From PALSA-505 sp036496025 (GTDB lineage: Bacteria; Actinomycetota; Actinomycetes; Streptosporangiales; Streptosporangiaceae), in contig DASXLW010000085.1 of assembly GCA_036496025.1 (NCBI GenBank), forward strand, positions 1 through 64,000: DNA of 64,000 nucleotides, given 5' to 3'. The translations under genes were made by a program, and so were the position numbers. A model generated the notes under the pieces. That model saw only the letters and a list, made by a program, of their open reading frames with translations, was not told where the DNA came from and searched no databases. Shown here one piece after another: positions 56,329-64,000 of the stretch (positions within the stretch are counted from its first letter, which is position 1; every line of letters starts with the position of its first letter).

Positions 56329-56934
56329 TTACCCAACCGCCTCACCCGGACCAGCCCACCCCGGGCTGAGCGCCGCGTGCAGCCGGATCACCGGAACGCT
56401 ACTCCCCATGTCGAGTTCTTTGCGGGTGCCGTCCGCGGCCCAGCCTGACGACTCCAGGAACCGCCTGGCCGCCGCGTCCCGCTCCAGGACCCAGGCGCTG
56501 ACGGTGCCGAAGCCGTCCTCGGCCATTGTCGCCGCGGCCGCGTTGAGCAACCTGCTGCCGTGCCCGCGTTCGGCCTGGTCCTGCGCTGCGCACAGCTCAT
56601 AGAGTTCGGCGTCGGTGGCGGGCCAGCGGTCCGGATCCGTCGCGGGCCCGAACGACGCGAACCCCGCCACCACCCGCGCCCCGCCGTCCCCGGCCCCTAC
56701 CGCGACCAGCACCCGGTGCCTGCTCGTCGGCGGTCCGGCCAGCGATCTTTCCCACTGCTCCTGCCACCGCCCTTCCGCCTCCCCGCTAGTCAGCTCCGCC
56801 AGCACGTCCGCCGGGACGAGGCCCGCGTAACCAGTACGCCAGCGGGCGACCTGGATGCGCGCGATGGCACCGGCGTCCGGGGGACGTGCGTCCCTGACGA
56901 AGTTCTCCGCGCTGACCGGCGGCTGGCCACTCAT
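56329..56934 (-). CDS. GNAT family acetyltransferase
   Basis: A 201-residue acetyltransferase. It has an N-terminal strand-helix VRDARPPDAGAIARIQVARW, LVAVGAGDGGARVVAGFASF, an acetyl-CoA loop in the variant form DQAERGHGSRLLNAAAATMA, and ERDAAARRFLESSGWAADG at the C-terminus. These are characteristic of RimI-like or antibiotic-type GNATs. The substrate is unknown. ATG 56934 lacks a clear ribosome site. It stands 44 bp upstream of menA on the same strand. Confidence 0.85.
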   Translation of the reverse strand: MSGQPPVSAENFVRDARPPDAGAIARIQVARWRTGYAGLVPADVLAELTSGEAEGRWQEQWERSLAGPPTSRHRVLVAVGAGDGGARVVAGFASFGPATDPDRWPATDAELYELCAAQDQAERGHGSRLLNAAAATMAEDGFGTVSAWVLERDAAARRFLESSGWAADGTRKELDMGSSVPVIRLHAALSPGWAGPGEAVG

Positions 56935-57013
56935 GCGGCGCGATGGCTGCGCAGGCCGGCGTTCGGCAGCGCCGACAGCCGGCCGAAGCAGGTGTCGTGC
57001 CGCAGGCACATAT

Positions 57014-58891
57014 TCACGGCGCCGTCTGCGCGTCACCCAGCAGCGTGATGTCGCGCGCCGCGCCGGACGATGCCGACGTGGCCATGGCCGCGTACACCTG
57101 CAGCGCGGCGCTCACCGGCCGGCGGCGGTCACGCGGGCGGAACGAGCCGAGGTCGGCCTGGATCTGCCCGGCCCGGCGCCGCAGCTCGGCCTCGGGCACC
57201 GCCAGCGTGAGCTCCCGGCGCGGGATGTCGATCTCGATGCGGTCGCCGTCGCGCGCCAGCGCGATCGTCCCGCCGGACGCCGCCTCCGGGGCGACGTGGC
57301 AGATGGACAGCCCGGAGGTCCCGCCGGAGAACCGGCCGTCGGTGACCAGCGCGCAGGCGCGGCCGAGGCCCCGGCCCTTCAGGTAGCTGGTCGGGTACAG
57401 CATCTCCTGCATCCCGGGGCCGCCGCGCGGGCCCTCGTACCTGATGACCACGACGTCGCCCGGGCCGACCGCGCCGCCGAGTATGCCATCGACCGCGTCC
57501 TCCTGGCTCTCGAACACCTTGGCCGGCCCGGCGAACTCGTGCAGTTCCGCGGGCACGCCCGCGGTCTTCACGATCGCGCCGTGCGGCGCGAGATTCCCGT
57601 GCAGCACGGCCAGGCCGCCGTCGGCGGAGTACGCGTGCGCGACGTCCCGGACGCAGCCCGCGGCCACGTCGCCGTCCAGGTCCTCCCAGCGCGCGCTCTG
57701 CGAGTAGGGCCGCGTGGTCCGCACCCCGCCCGGCGCGGCGTGGAACAGCTCCACCGCGTCCTCGCTGGCCCGCTCGCGGCGGATGTCCCACCGGTCAAGG
57801 AACTCGCCGAGGGACCGGCTGTGCACGGTCTGCACGCCGCGGTTGAGCAGCCCGGCCCGGTCGAGCTCGCCCAGGATCGCCGGGATGCCGCCGGCCCGGT
57901 GCACGTCCTCCACGTGATAGTCGCTGCTGGGGGCCACCTTGCACAGGCAGGGGACCCGGCGGGACAGTTCGTCGATGTCCTTGAGCCCGAAGCTCACGCC
58001 CGCCTCGTGAGCCGCGGCGAGCAGGTGCAGGATCGTATTGGTCGAGCCGCCCATGGCCACATCGAGTGCCATCGCGTTCTCGAACGCGTCGCGGCAGGCG
58101 ATCGCTCGGGGCAGCGCCGAATCGTCGCCGTCCGCGTAGTAGCGCCGGGTGAGCTCGACGATCACCCGGCCGGCCCGCTCGAACAGCGCCCGCCGCGCGA
58201 CGTGCGTGGCCAGCGTGGTGCCGTTGCCCGGCAGGGCCAGGCCGATGGCCTCGGTCAGGCAGTTCATCGAGTTCGCGGTGAACATCCCCGAGCAGGAGCC
58301 GCAGGTGGGGCAGGCCGCCTCCTCGATCCGGGCCAGCGCCTCCTCCGACACCGACGGGTCGGCGGAGGCCACCATCGAGTCGATCAGGTCGAGCTTGCGC
58401 CCGGCGGCCGGCGACCCCACGGTGGCGGCGACCGGGGCGCCGGCTTCCATCGGGCCGCCGGACACGAAGACCGTGGGGATGTTGAGCCGCATGGCGGCGA
58501 TCAGCATGCCCGGGGTGATCTTGTCGCAGTTGGAGACGCAGATCATCGCGTCCGCGCAGTGCGCGTTGACCATGTACTCGACCGAGTCGGCGATCAGCTC
58601 GCGGCTGGGCAGCGAGTACAGCATGCCGCCGTGCCCCATCGCGATGCCGTCGTCCACCGCGATCGTGTTGAACTCGCGGGGCACCGCCCCGGCGGCGCGG
58701 ACCGCTGCGGCGATGACCTGGCCGACCTCGCGCAGGTGCACGTGTCCGGGAACGAACTCGGTGAAGCTGTTGGCCACCGCGACGATCGGCTTGCCGATGT
58801 CCTCGCGGGCGACCCCGGTGGCCCGCAGCAGGGCCCGGGCACCCGCCATGTTCCTGCCGTGCGTGACGGTCCGGGATCGAAGCGGCGGCAT
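57014..58891 (-). CDS. ilvD: Dihydroxy-acid dehydratase
   Basis: A 625-residue iron-sulfur dehydratase of branched-chain amino acid and CoA precursor synthesis. It matches the longer E. coli-type enzyme: VANSFTEFVPGHVHLREVG, FNTIAVDDGIAMGHGGMLYS, SNCDKITPGM (C122) and ACPTCGSCSGMFTANSMNC (C194, C197, C200), with the cluster cysteines included. The C-terminal swivel domain has DGRFSGGTSGLSICHVAPEA. ATG 58891 is preceded by GAGGGGAG. Confidence 0.95.
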   Translation of the reverse strand: MPPLRSRTVTHGRNMAGARALLRATGVAREDIGKPIVAVANSFTEFVPGHVHLREVGQVIAAAVRAAGAVPREFNTIAVDDGIAMGHGGMLYSLPSRELIADSVEYMVNAHCADAMICVSNCDKITPGMLIAAMRLNIPTVFVSGGPMEAGAPVAATVGSPAAGRKLDLIDSMVASADPSVSEEALARIEEAACPTCGSCSGMFTANSMNCLTEAIGLALPGNGTTLATHVARRALFERAGRVIVELTRRYYADGDDSALPRAIACRDAFENAMALDVAMGGSTNTILHLLAAAHEAGVSFGLKDIDELSRRVPCLCKVAPSSDYHVEDVHRAGGIPAILGELDRAGLLNRGVQTVHSRSLGEFLDRWDIRRERASEDAVELFHAAPGGVRTTRPYSQSARWEDLDGDVAAGCVRDVAHAYSADGGLAVLHGNLAPHGAIVKTAGVPAELHEFAGPAKVFESQEDAVDGILGGAVGPGDVVVIRYEGPRGGPGMQEMLYPTSYLKGRGLGRACALVTDGRFSGGTSGLSICHVAPEAASGGTIALARDGDRIEIDIPRRELTLAVPEAELRRRAGQIQADLGSFRPRDRRRPVSAALQVYAAMATSASSGAARDITLLGDAQTAP

Positions 58892-58953
58892 GACAAACTC
58901 CCCTCACGGCGGTGAATTCCCCAGCGTATCCGCCGTCCCGGGCATGCCGCGGC

Positions 58954-59538
58954 CTAACTCGCCTGATGCTGCCCGCCGCGTGTCCGCTGGAAGCGGAGGT
59001 AGACGACACCGGAGCCGAACGTCCGCGTCTCGAGCAGCTCCAGGTCGAGCCGCTGGCGCAGGGGCGGGAAGTACGGTGTGCCGCCGCCCAGCACGATCGG
59101 ATTGACGAACTGCCGGTACTCGTCGATGAGATCCAGCCTGATCAGCGTGGCGGCGAAGCGGGCGCCGCCGGCGGACACCACCCCCGGCCCCGGTTGGCCG
59201 GCCAGCGCGGCGACCTCGTCGGCCACGTCCGCGCGGGCCAGCCTGGCGTTGCCTTCGACCCGGTGCAGCGTGGTCGAGAACACCACCTTCGGTATGGCCT
59301 TCCATATCCGGGCGAACTCGACCTCGAGCGGGCCGGACCGGGTCTGCTCGGCGCTCTCCCAGGGCAGCATGTCCTCATACAGCCCGCGGCCGCACAGGTG
59401 CGCGCCGATCTCGCGGGTCTGCAGGTTGTGGAACCGCATCAGTTCCTCGTCCGGCGCCGCCCAGTCGATCTCGCCGCCCGGGCCGGCGATGAAGCCGTCC
59501 AGCGACACGGCCATCGAGTAGATCAGCGGGCGCGTCAC
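58954..59538 (-). CDS. Dihydrofolate reductase/RibD C-terminal-like protein
   Basis: A 194-residue NADPH-binding-type protein of the RibD_C/DHFR superfamily: IYSMAVSLDGFIAG at the N-terminus, HLCGRGLYEDMLPWE, KVVFSTTLHRVEGNARL, VVSAGGARFAATLIRLDLID with EYRQFVNPIVLGGGTPYF. Many actinobacterial paralogues exist with no assigned substrate. It is translationally coupled (GTGA) to the AHSA1-type gene upstream and belongs to the ArsR-AHSA1-reductase operon. Confidence 0.88.
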   Translation of the reverse strand: MTRPLIYSMAVSLDGFIAGPGGEIDWAAPDEELMRFHNLQTREIGAHLCGRGLYEDMLPWESAEQTRSGPLEVEFARIWKAIPKVVFSTTLHRVEGNARLARADVADEVAALAGQPGPGVVSAGGARFAATLIRLDLIDEYRQFVNPIVLGGGTPYFPPLRQRLDLELLETRTFGSGVVYLRFQRTRGGQHQAS

Positions 59539-60083
59539 CGCCGGGCTCCCGGCTGAGCCGGCTGGACCGGGTGCTCGCCGGCCCGGCCGGACGCCCCGGT
59601 CAGGAGCGAGACCGCGGCCTGCTCCAGCAGGGCCATCGCTTCCTGCAATCCGTCCCGCATGTAGACGCCGTGCGCGTCGCGGTCCTGCTGGCTGCCGTAG
59701 CGCACCCGGATCGTCACCGTGGTGCGCTCGCCGGAGTCGGCGAACCTCACGGTGGTCAGCGCCTGCGCCCGCGGCCTGCCCTCGAACACCTCGGTGCAGA
59801 CGATCCGCTCGCCGGGGACGATCTCGCGGTACTCGCCGTGGAAGGCAGCCTCCGATCCGTCGGCGGTCACCATCACGTATCGCCACCGACCGCCGGCCCG
59901 CAGGTCGATCTCGACGCTGGTCACCTCGCCGCGATCACCACCCCACCACCGCCTGACGAGGCGGGCGTGGTCCACGCCCGATAGACCAGGTGGCGGGGAG
60001 CGGCGAACTCCCCGCGTGATCAGGATCTCCTCACCGGTCGGGAGCGTCACCGTCGCCGTCGGGTCGCCCGGCACCGTCGCCAT
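59535..60083 (-). CDS. AHSA1/SRPBCC-domain protein with internally scrambled segment
   Basis: A 182-residue START-like protein of the AHSA1 type. RRWWGGDRGEVTSVEIDLR, WRYVMVTADGSEAAFHGEYR, LTTVRFADSGERTTVTIRVR and a YMRDGLQEAMALL end (SGMxxG-like) mark the family. Residues 26-42 (GVRRSPPPGLSGVDHAR) do not fit. The same DNA read in the +1 frame gives EFAAPRHLVYRAWTTP, exactly the missing family motif. A +1 change near 60010-60013 and a compensating -1 near 59958-59966 explain it. AGGAGGAAGG precedes ATG 60083. It overlaps arsR by 53 bp. Confidence 0.85.
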   Translation of the reverse strand: MATVPGDPTATVTLPTGEEILITRGVRRSPPPGLSGVDHARLVRRWWGGDRGEVTSVEIDLRAGGRWRYVMVTADGSEAAFHGEYREIVPGERIVCTEVFEGRPRAQALTTVRFADSGERTTVTIRVRYGSQQDRDAHGVYMRDGLQEAMALLEQAAVSLLTGASGRAGEHPVQPAQPGARR

Positions 60084-60417
60084 CGCCTTCCTCCTGCTTG
60101 AGTTCCTCCAGGACGGCATCCAGTACCTCGAACCGCCCGGACCACATGCGCTCGTAGTTCTTCACCCAGTCGTGGATGGGCTTGAGCGCCTGCCCGTTGA
60201 GCCGGTACAGCCGCCGTCGTCCGTCGTCGCGCGCGTCCACCGCGCCGACCTCCCGCAGCACCCGCAGGTGCTTGGACACCTGCGGCTGCGCCAGCCCCAG
60301 CAGGCGCACCAGGTCGGTGACGGGCCGCTCCCCGTCGCCGAGCAGGTCGATGATCTGCCGCCGCCGTGGCTCGGCCACCGCGTTGAACACGTCCGTGGTG
60401 GTCGCTGCGCGGGCCAT
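60031..60417 (-). CDS. ArsR-family repressor of the AHSA1 operon
   Basis: A 128-residue winged-helix regulator: FNAVAEPRRRQIIDLLGDGE, VRLLGLAQPQVSKHLRVLRE with VGAVDARDDGRRRLYRLN. ArsR-AHSA1 pairs are common, with the ArsR protein controlling its own operon. The last 20 residues are acidic Gly/Asp-rich and overlap the start of the AHSA1 gene. ATG 60417 is placed just after a -10 box, with a palindromic operator candidate upstream. Confidence 0.88.
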   Translation of the reverse strand: MARAATTTDVFNAVAEPRRRQIIDLLGDGERPVTDLVRLLGLAQPQVSKHLRVLREVGAVDARDDGRRRLYRLNGQALKPIHDWVKNYERMWSGRFEVLDAVLEELKQEEGDGDGAGRPDGDGDAPDR

Positions 60418-60426
60418 GGCGCTCAC

Positions 60427-60446
60427 TATACATTCCCATATGGGCA
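60427..60446 (-). promoter_or_regulatory. arsR promoter with palindromic operator
   Basis: On the minus strand TATAGT (60432-60427) is a good -10 box only 10 bp before the arsR ATG. CCCATATGGG (60437-60446), a perfect 10-bp palindrome, lies directly upstream. This is the usual place for autorepression by an ArsR protein. The transcript would be nearly leaderless. Confidence 0.5.
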
Positions 60447-60501
60447 TATCAAACGGGCGGCCGGGAATGGTGATGAGCACGGTGGGGTGGCCGAGCCCGG
60501 G

Positions 60502-61533
60502 TCAGTGCTTGGGCCTCAGCACCCGGTCAGCGGCGGTATAGATGCGCTCGACCTCGGATGCGCTCAGCCGCGGCGCCCGGGCTCCCGCCGGGTGCTTGCG
60601 CAGGTACTTGCGCAGCCGGTCGCCGCTGAACACGTCCACGTCCCTGATCGTCGCGACTCCCCAGGGGATCGCGGGGCCGTAGACGGCCATCGCCGGGCGG
60701 ACGCTGATCGGCTCGCCCAGCGCGTCGGTGAGCAGGCGACTGGCCTGCGCGGCTTCCCAGCGCGCGTGCTCGAGCCGGTCCCTCTGGCTGAACGGCCCGT
60801 GCCAGAGCTGCCGGCCGTTCTTCGTGCGCACCGGCAGCCGCTTGTCCCACTGCTCGGAGTCGATCGCGTACACGCCGGTCGGGCCGATGAGGAGGTGATC
60901 GATGACCTCGTCGGTGTCCGGGATGGAGCGGATGTGCAGCGACCGGTACCCGGAACGTTCCAGCCGGGCGAGCTCCTTCTTGGTCCGCCGCTGCGCGCTC
61001 GTGGTCAGGCCCTGCGCGCTGCTGGCCGCGCCGGAGCGGGACCGGATGATGGCGTCGAAGATCCCGGCGAGCACGGCCACGGTCAGGCCGAGCTGCCAGT
61101 TGGCCAGGATCGTGACCACGATGCCGAGCGCGACGGCGATGAGCAGCCTGCGCCGCCACACCGGCATCCGCGCGTCCCGCGCCAGGTGCCTGATCCGGGT
61201 GCGCTGCAGGGGGAGGACCGAGCCCGAATCCGGGTCCGGCGTATGACTGACGTCGGCACCGTCGGAGGTTGCGGCGCGCTCGGGCGCCTCGGCGTCCGCG
61301 GGCGCCTCCGAACGCGCGGACGAGCGGGGATCATCGCGCCCGGCCGCCGCGGAACGCGCGGGTGCGCGGGAGTCATCGTGCCTATCCTGCGGCCGGCGGT
61401 CTGCCGGGCCCCAGGTACGCCGGTCTGGGTCGAACGACGTGCCAAAGCCACGCGGCGAGGCGGACGAGCCTGGGTCACTTGCCTGGTGCCCGCTCACCTG
61501 GTCGGCGCGACGCCCAGTGCTCGGGTCCACCAC
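60502..61533 (-). CDS. NERD-domain membrane protein
   Basis: A 343-residue protein. The first 125 residues are Arg/Asp/Ala/Pro-rich and disordered. Two adjacent hydrophobic helices follow (RRRLLIAVALGIVVTILANW, LGLTVAVLAGIFDAII). A NERD (nuclease-related) domain starts near residue 180: IRSIPDTDEVIDHLLIGPTG followed by VYAIDSEQW, then VRTKNGRQLWHGP. NERD proteins are nuclease-like, often linked to DNA processing or defence, but function is unproven. The start is uncertain; GTG 61533 or a downstream start may be used. Confidence 0.75.
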   Translation of the reverse strand: MVDPSTGRRADQVSGHQASDPGSSASPRGFGTSFDPDRRTWGPADRRPQDRHDDSRAPARSAAAGRDDPRSSARSEAPADAEAPERAATSDGADVSHTPDPDSGSVLPLQRTRIRHLARDARMPVWRRRLLIAVALGIVVTILANWQLGLTVAVLAGIFDAIIRSRSGAASSAQGLTTSAQRRTKKELARLERSGYRSLHIRSIPDTDEVIDHLLIGPTGVYAIDSEQWDKRLPVRTKNGRQLWHGPFSQRDRLEHARWEAAQASRLLTDALGEPISVRPAMAVYGPAIPWGVATIRDVDVFSGDRLRKYLRKHPAGARAPRLSASEVERIYTAADRVLRPKH

Positions 61534-61651
61534 CTCAGCGTAACTGATCTAGGACTTAGCGCAAGTAGCTCGGAGTTCACGCTATTGTCGCTGTTCATGC
61601 TGAATTACTGCCTGCGGGGCAGGGTATACCGACTGGTCGCGCCGGACCGGA

Positions 61652-61675
61652 TTACCGGGGTCTACCATTCGGTAA
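61652..61675. promoter_or_regulatory. Inverted repeat over the amidase promoter
   Basis: TTACCG (61652-61657) and CGGTAA (61670-61675) flank TACCAT (61663-61668), a TANNNT-type -10 box. The amidase ATG is at 61677 with no ribosome site, so the transcript is likely leaderless. A regulator bound here would cover both the -10 box and the start point. Confidence 0.4.
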
Positions 61676-61676
61676 C

Positions 61677-63101
61677 ATGACCCAGATTCATGATCTCTCC
61701 GCCAGCGAGCTTGCGGCCGCGGTCCGTGCCCGCGAGCTGTCCCCGGTCGCCGTCACCGATCACTACCTGAGCCGCATCGAGGAGAAGAACGTGACGGTGG
61801 GGGCGTACTTCACCGTCGCCGCCGAGTTCGCGCGCGATCAGGCACGCGCGGCGGAGAAGGCGGTCGCGGCCGCGCCGGATCCGGGTCGGCTGCCCCCGCT
61901 CACCGGGGTGCCGATCCCGATCAAAGACCTGAACATGGTCGCCGGCGTCCGCCAGACCTTCGGCTCGGTGGTGTTCGAGGACAACGTCGCCACCGAAGAC
62001 GACCACGTGACGGTCGCGATCAGGTCGGCCGGGGCGGTCATCATCGGCAAGACAGCCTGCCCGGAGTTCGGGCTGCCTTGCTACACCGAGACCGAGATCG
62101 GGCCTCCGGCCCGCACTCCGTGGGATCTCAGCCGGTCGGCCGGCGGATCCAGCGGCGGCGCCGCGGCCGCCGTGGCCGCCGGGCTCGCTCCCGCGGCGCA
62201 CGGCAACGACGGCGGCGGGTCCATCAGGATCCCGTCCAGCGTGTGCGGCTTGTTCGGGATCAAGCCGTCCCGCGGCCGGATCTCCAACGCGCCGCTCATG
62301 CCGGACCTGATGGGGCTGACCACCGAGGGCCCGCTGGCCCGCACGGTCGCCGACGCGGCCCTGCTGCTCGACGTGATGACCGGCAACCTTCCCGGCGACA
62401 TGTACACCCAGCCGCCGTTGCCGCGGGGCGAGAGTTTCCAGGGCTACGCGAGGCGCGCACCCGGCAGGCTGCGGATCGGCCGCACGCTGACGCACCCGGT
62501 GGGCGACGGCTTCGTACACCCGGACTGCGTCACGGCCTACGAGCAGGCGAGCCGGCTGCTGGCCGACCTCGGGCACGACGTACAGGACGTGGTCATGCCT
62601 TACGGTGCCGAGGTGGTGCCCGCGTTCGAGACGCTCTGGTACGCCATGGCCACGCTGGCGCCGGTGCCCGAGGCCGATGAGCAGCGGCTGCGCCCGCTGA
62701 CCAGGTACCTGCGCGAGCGGGGCCGGGCGGTGTCCGTCCCCGACCTGCTCTACGCCCAGGCCTACCTGCAGATCGTCATGCGGTCGGCGCTGCCCGCGCT
62801 GAATTCCTACGACGTCATCCTCACCCCGACCCTGGCCGCCCCGCCGGCCGACGTGGGGTACTTCGAGCAGGTCGAGCCCGCCGAGAACTTCGAACGGCAG
62901 GAGCGATTCGCCCCGTACGCGGCCATCTACAACGTGTCCGGACAGCCGGCGGTGAACGTGCCGCTGCACTGGACCGAGGCCGGCCTGCCGATCGGCGTGA
63001 TGCTCGCGGGCCGGATGGGCGCGGAGGGCACGCTGATCTCGCTGTCCGCGCAACTGGAAGAGGCCCGGCCGTGGTACGGCCGGCGCCCGCCCGGGTGGTG
63101 A
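61677..63101 (+). CDS. Amidase (amidase-signature family)
   Basis: A 474-residue Ser-cisSer-Lys hydrolase. Triad residues are K83 (PIPIKDLNM), S158 (AGGSSGGAAAA) and S182 (GNDGGGSIRIPSS). KPSRGRISNAP and NVSGQPAVNVPLHWTEAG are other conserved parts. Family members hydrolyse diverse amides, including nylon oligomers, peptide amides and aryl amides; substrate is unknown. GatA is unlikely because GatB/C genes are absent here and the C-terminus is closer to fungal/actinobacterial amidases. Confidence 0.9.
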   Translation: MTQIHDLSASELAAAVRARELSPVAVTDHYLSRIEEKNVTVGAYFTVAAEFARDQARAAEKAVAAAPDPGRLPPLTGVPIPIKDLNMVAGVRQTFGSVVFEDNVATEDDHVTVAIRSAGAVIIGKTACPEFGLPCYTETEIGPPARTPWDLSRSAGGSSGGAAAAVAAGLAPAAHGNDGGGSIRIPSSVCGLFGIKPSRGRISNAPLMPDLMGLTTEGPLARTVADAALLLDVMTGNLPGDMYTQPPLPRGESFQGYARRAPGRLRIGRTLTHPVGDGFVHPDCVTAYEQASRLLADLGHDVQDVVMPYGAEVVPAFETLWYAMATLAPVPEADEQRLRPLTRYLRERGRAVSVPDLLYAQAYLQIVMRSALPALNSYDVILTPTLAAPPADVGYFEQVEPAENFERQERFAPYAAIYNVSGQPAVNVPLHWTEAGLPIGVMLAGRMGAEGTLISLSAQLEEARPWYGRRPPGW

Positions 63102-63189
63102 GGCCGCGGGAACGCGCTGCAACCGCGGGCGGGCGAGCAGCGTCATAGAAGTTTGAATCGGTCGCCTCGGTGATTACGGGAGCGTGCTC

Positions 63190-63894
63190 ATGAACATCAG
63201 CTCACCCATCGCCCGGCGGGCCGTCACCGCAGCCACTCTCACCTGCGGCGGCGCGTTCGCGGCGGCGCTGCTGGCGGCCTGCGGATCGCAGGCCGGCCAT
63301 TCCGCCTCCGCGGCATCGGGCCGGACCACGCCCGCCGGCCCGGCCGCCACGCCGTCCAGTCCGTCGGCCACGCCCTCCAGCCCGGCCGACTCGCCGTCCG
63401 GCAAGCCGGCGAACCACACGCAGCCGCGCATGCCAGCCACCCAGTGCCCGACCTCCGCGCTGCGGGCCACGGTGAACAAGACGCGAGGCGGCGCGGCGGC
63501 GGGCACCAACTACGTGGCGCTGGACTTCACCAACACCTCCGGTCATAGCTGCGACATGTACGGCTTCCCCGGCGTGTCGTTCGTGACCGGCCAGCAGGGC
63601 AGCCAGATCGGCGCCGCGGCGTCGCGGCAGACGACGTTCGGGCCGGAAACCGTCACGCTGGCCAGCGGAGCCACCGCGCACGCCTGGCTCGGGGTCGTCG
63701 ACGCCGGCAACTTCTCGCCGTCGGCCTGCGGTCTGGTCACCGCGCACTGGCTGAAGATCTACCCGCCCGACCAGTTCACCGCGCTCTACGTCAGGTTCAC
63801 CGCGCAGGCCTGCTCGAAGAAGGTCAAGGGCAGCGACCCGCTGATCATCCTGCCGGTCAGGCCGGGGGCGGGGACGCCCGGCCGCGTGCCGTAG
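63190..63894 (+). CDS. DUF4232 lipoprotein
   Basis: A 234-residue secreted lipoprotein. The signal ends with LLAAC (lipobox) after a hydrophobic stretch, followed by a Ser/Pro/Ala-rich linker. The mature domain matches DUF4232: NYVALDFTNTSGHSCDMYGF followed by PGVSFV, then ASGATAHAWLGVVD and a C-terminal Cys pair. This beta-sandwich family is common in actinobacterial envelopes and has no known role. ATG 63190 is preferred over GTG 63184 because GGGAG lies 8 bp before it. Confidence 0.85.
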   Translation: MNISSPIARRAVTAATLTCGGAFAAALLAACGSQAGHSASAASGRTTPAGPAATPSSPSATPSSPADSPSGKPANHTQPRMPATQCPTSALRATVNKTRGGAAAGTNYVALDFTNTSGHSCDMYGFPGVSFVTGQQGSQIGAAASRQTTFGPETVTLASGATAHAWLGVVDAGNFSPSACGLVTAHWLKIYPPDQFTALYVRFTAQACSKKVKGSDPLIILPVRPGAGTPGRVP

Positions 63895-63910
63895 CGCGGG
63901 AACCAGCGGC

Positions 63911-64000
63911 ATGCAGCGAGCGGATCTGGTCCGCCAGGCGCAGGCGCGCGGCGTGGCCGGCTCCTACCGGGACTGGCGCGGCCGCGAGGTCGAGGTCGGC
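63911..64000 (+). CDS. malQ: Probable 4-alpha-glucanotransferase (MalQ) N-terminus, partial
   Basis: Thirty codons at the right edge: MQRADLVRQAQARGVAGSYR, then DWRGREVEV. This fits the N-terminal helix and GVxxSYxDWxGxxVEV segment of actinobacterial MalQ, which rearranges alpha-1,4-glucans. The rest lies outside the window, so the call rests on a short motif. Confidence 0.5.
   Translation, partial: MQRADLVRQAQARGVAGSYRDWRGREVEVG

Overview
The window is about 70% G+C with dense, mostly GC3-rich genes and many GTG/TTG starts. It carries the end of a mycothiol ligase gene (mshC), a menaquinone prenyltransferase, the MEP isoprenoid genes dxr and ispG, a probable 10-methyl fatty acid gene pair and an IF-2 with a very long Gly/Pro-rich linker. 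Together these indicate a high-GC mycothiol-producing actinobacterium. An actinomycete of the Streptosporangiales/Thermomonosporaceae type would fit, but that placement is inference. No rRNA, tRNA, CRISPR array, phage or transposase was seen.

Layout. (1) 1-5.9 kb: mshC end, a DUF4192 protein with tandem repeats, a secreted GH114-like protein, a divergent glutamate racemase-like protein and small hypotheticals. (2) 5.9-9.2 kb: a flavin/PPOx-type protein divergent from an FAD oxidoreductase plus CFA-type methyltransferase pair, resembling the 10-methyl (tuberculostearic) fatty acid pair. (3) 9.3-23 kb: the conserved actinobacterial block dxr-rseP-ispG-GNAT, interrupted between ispG and GNAT by about 9 kb. 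The insert holds a cytosolic protein fusing an ABC-transporter ATPase to GAF-like regions and a histidine kinase, its response regulator, a complete xylose-type (CUT2) ABC transporter, a small membrane protein and a secreted peptidase. (4) 23-29 kb: a TPR/unknown divergent pair, a divergent proA-like gene, a HelD-type helicase and two ferritin-like proteins. (5) 29.1-43.3 kb: the core translation/RNA block rimP-nusA-ylxR-infB-DUF503-rbfA-nrnA-truB-ribF-rpsO-pnp-M16 peptidase-dapB, with several stop/start overlaps. (6) 43.3-64 kb: accessory metabolism. This includes XdhC-like, NUDIX, a PhzF-ArsR-RidA operon, MMPL transporter, a three-gene flavinylated electron-transfer operon, acyl-CoA ligase, NfeD-SPFH pair, menA, ilvD, an ArsR-AHSA1-DHFR-like operon, NERD protein, amidase, a DUF4232 lipoprotein and the start of a probable malQ.

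The most interesting system is the 12,970-19,920 cassette. An ABC nucleotide-binding domain with all catalytic motifs sits on the N-terminus of a soluble KdpD-like histidine kinase. It is encoded next to a KdpE-like regulator and a sugar transporter whose own single ATPase is a close paralogue of the fused one, with an identical 11-residue stretch. This suggests a sensor kinase that reads transporter state by taking, or competing for, the ATPase position on the permease. Other notable signals are a 46-bp perfect palindrome inside infB and a pair of compensating frameshifts that scramble the N-terminal motif of an AHSA1 protein. Also of note are a structured pnp leader, DnaA-box-like sites near the left edge, and several operator-like repeats at accessory promoters.
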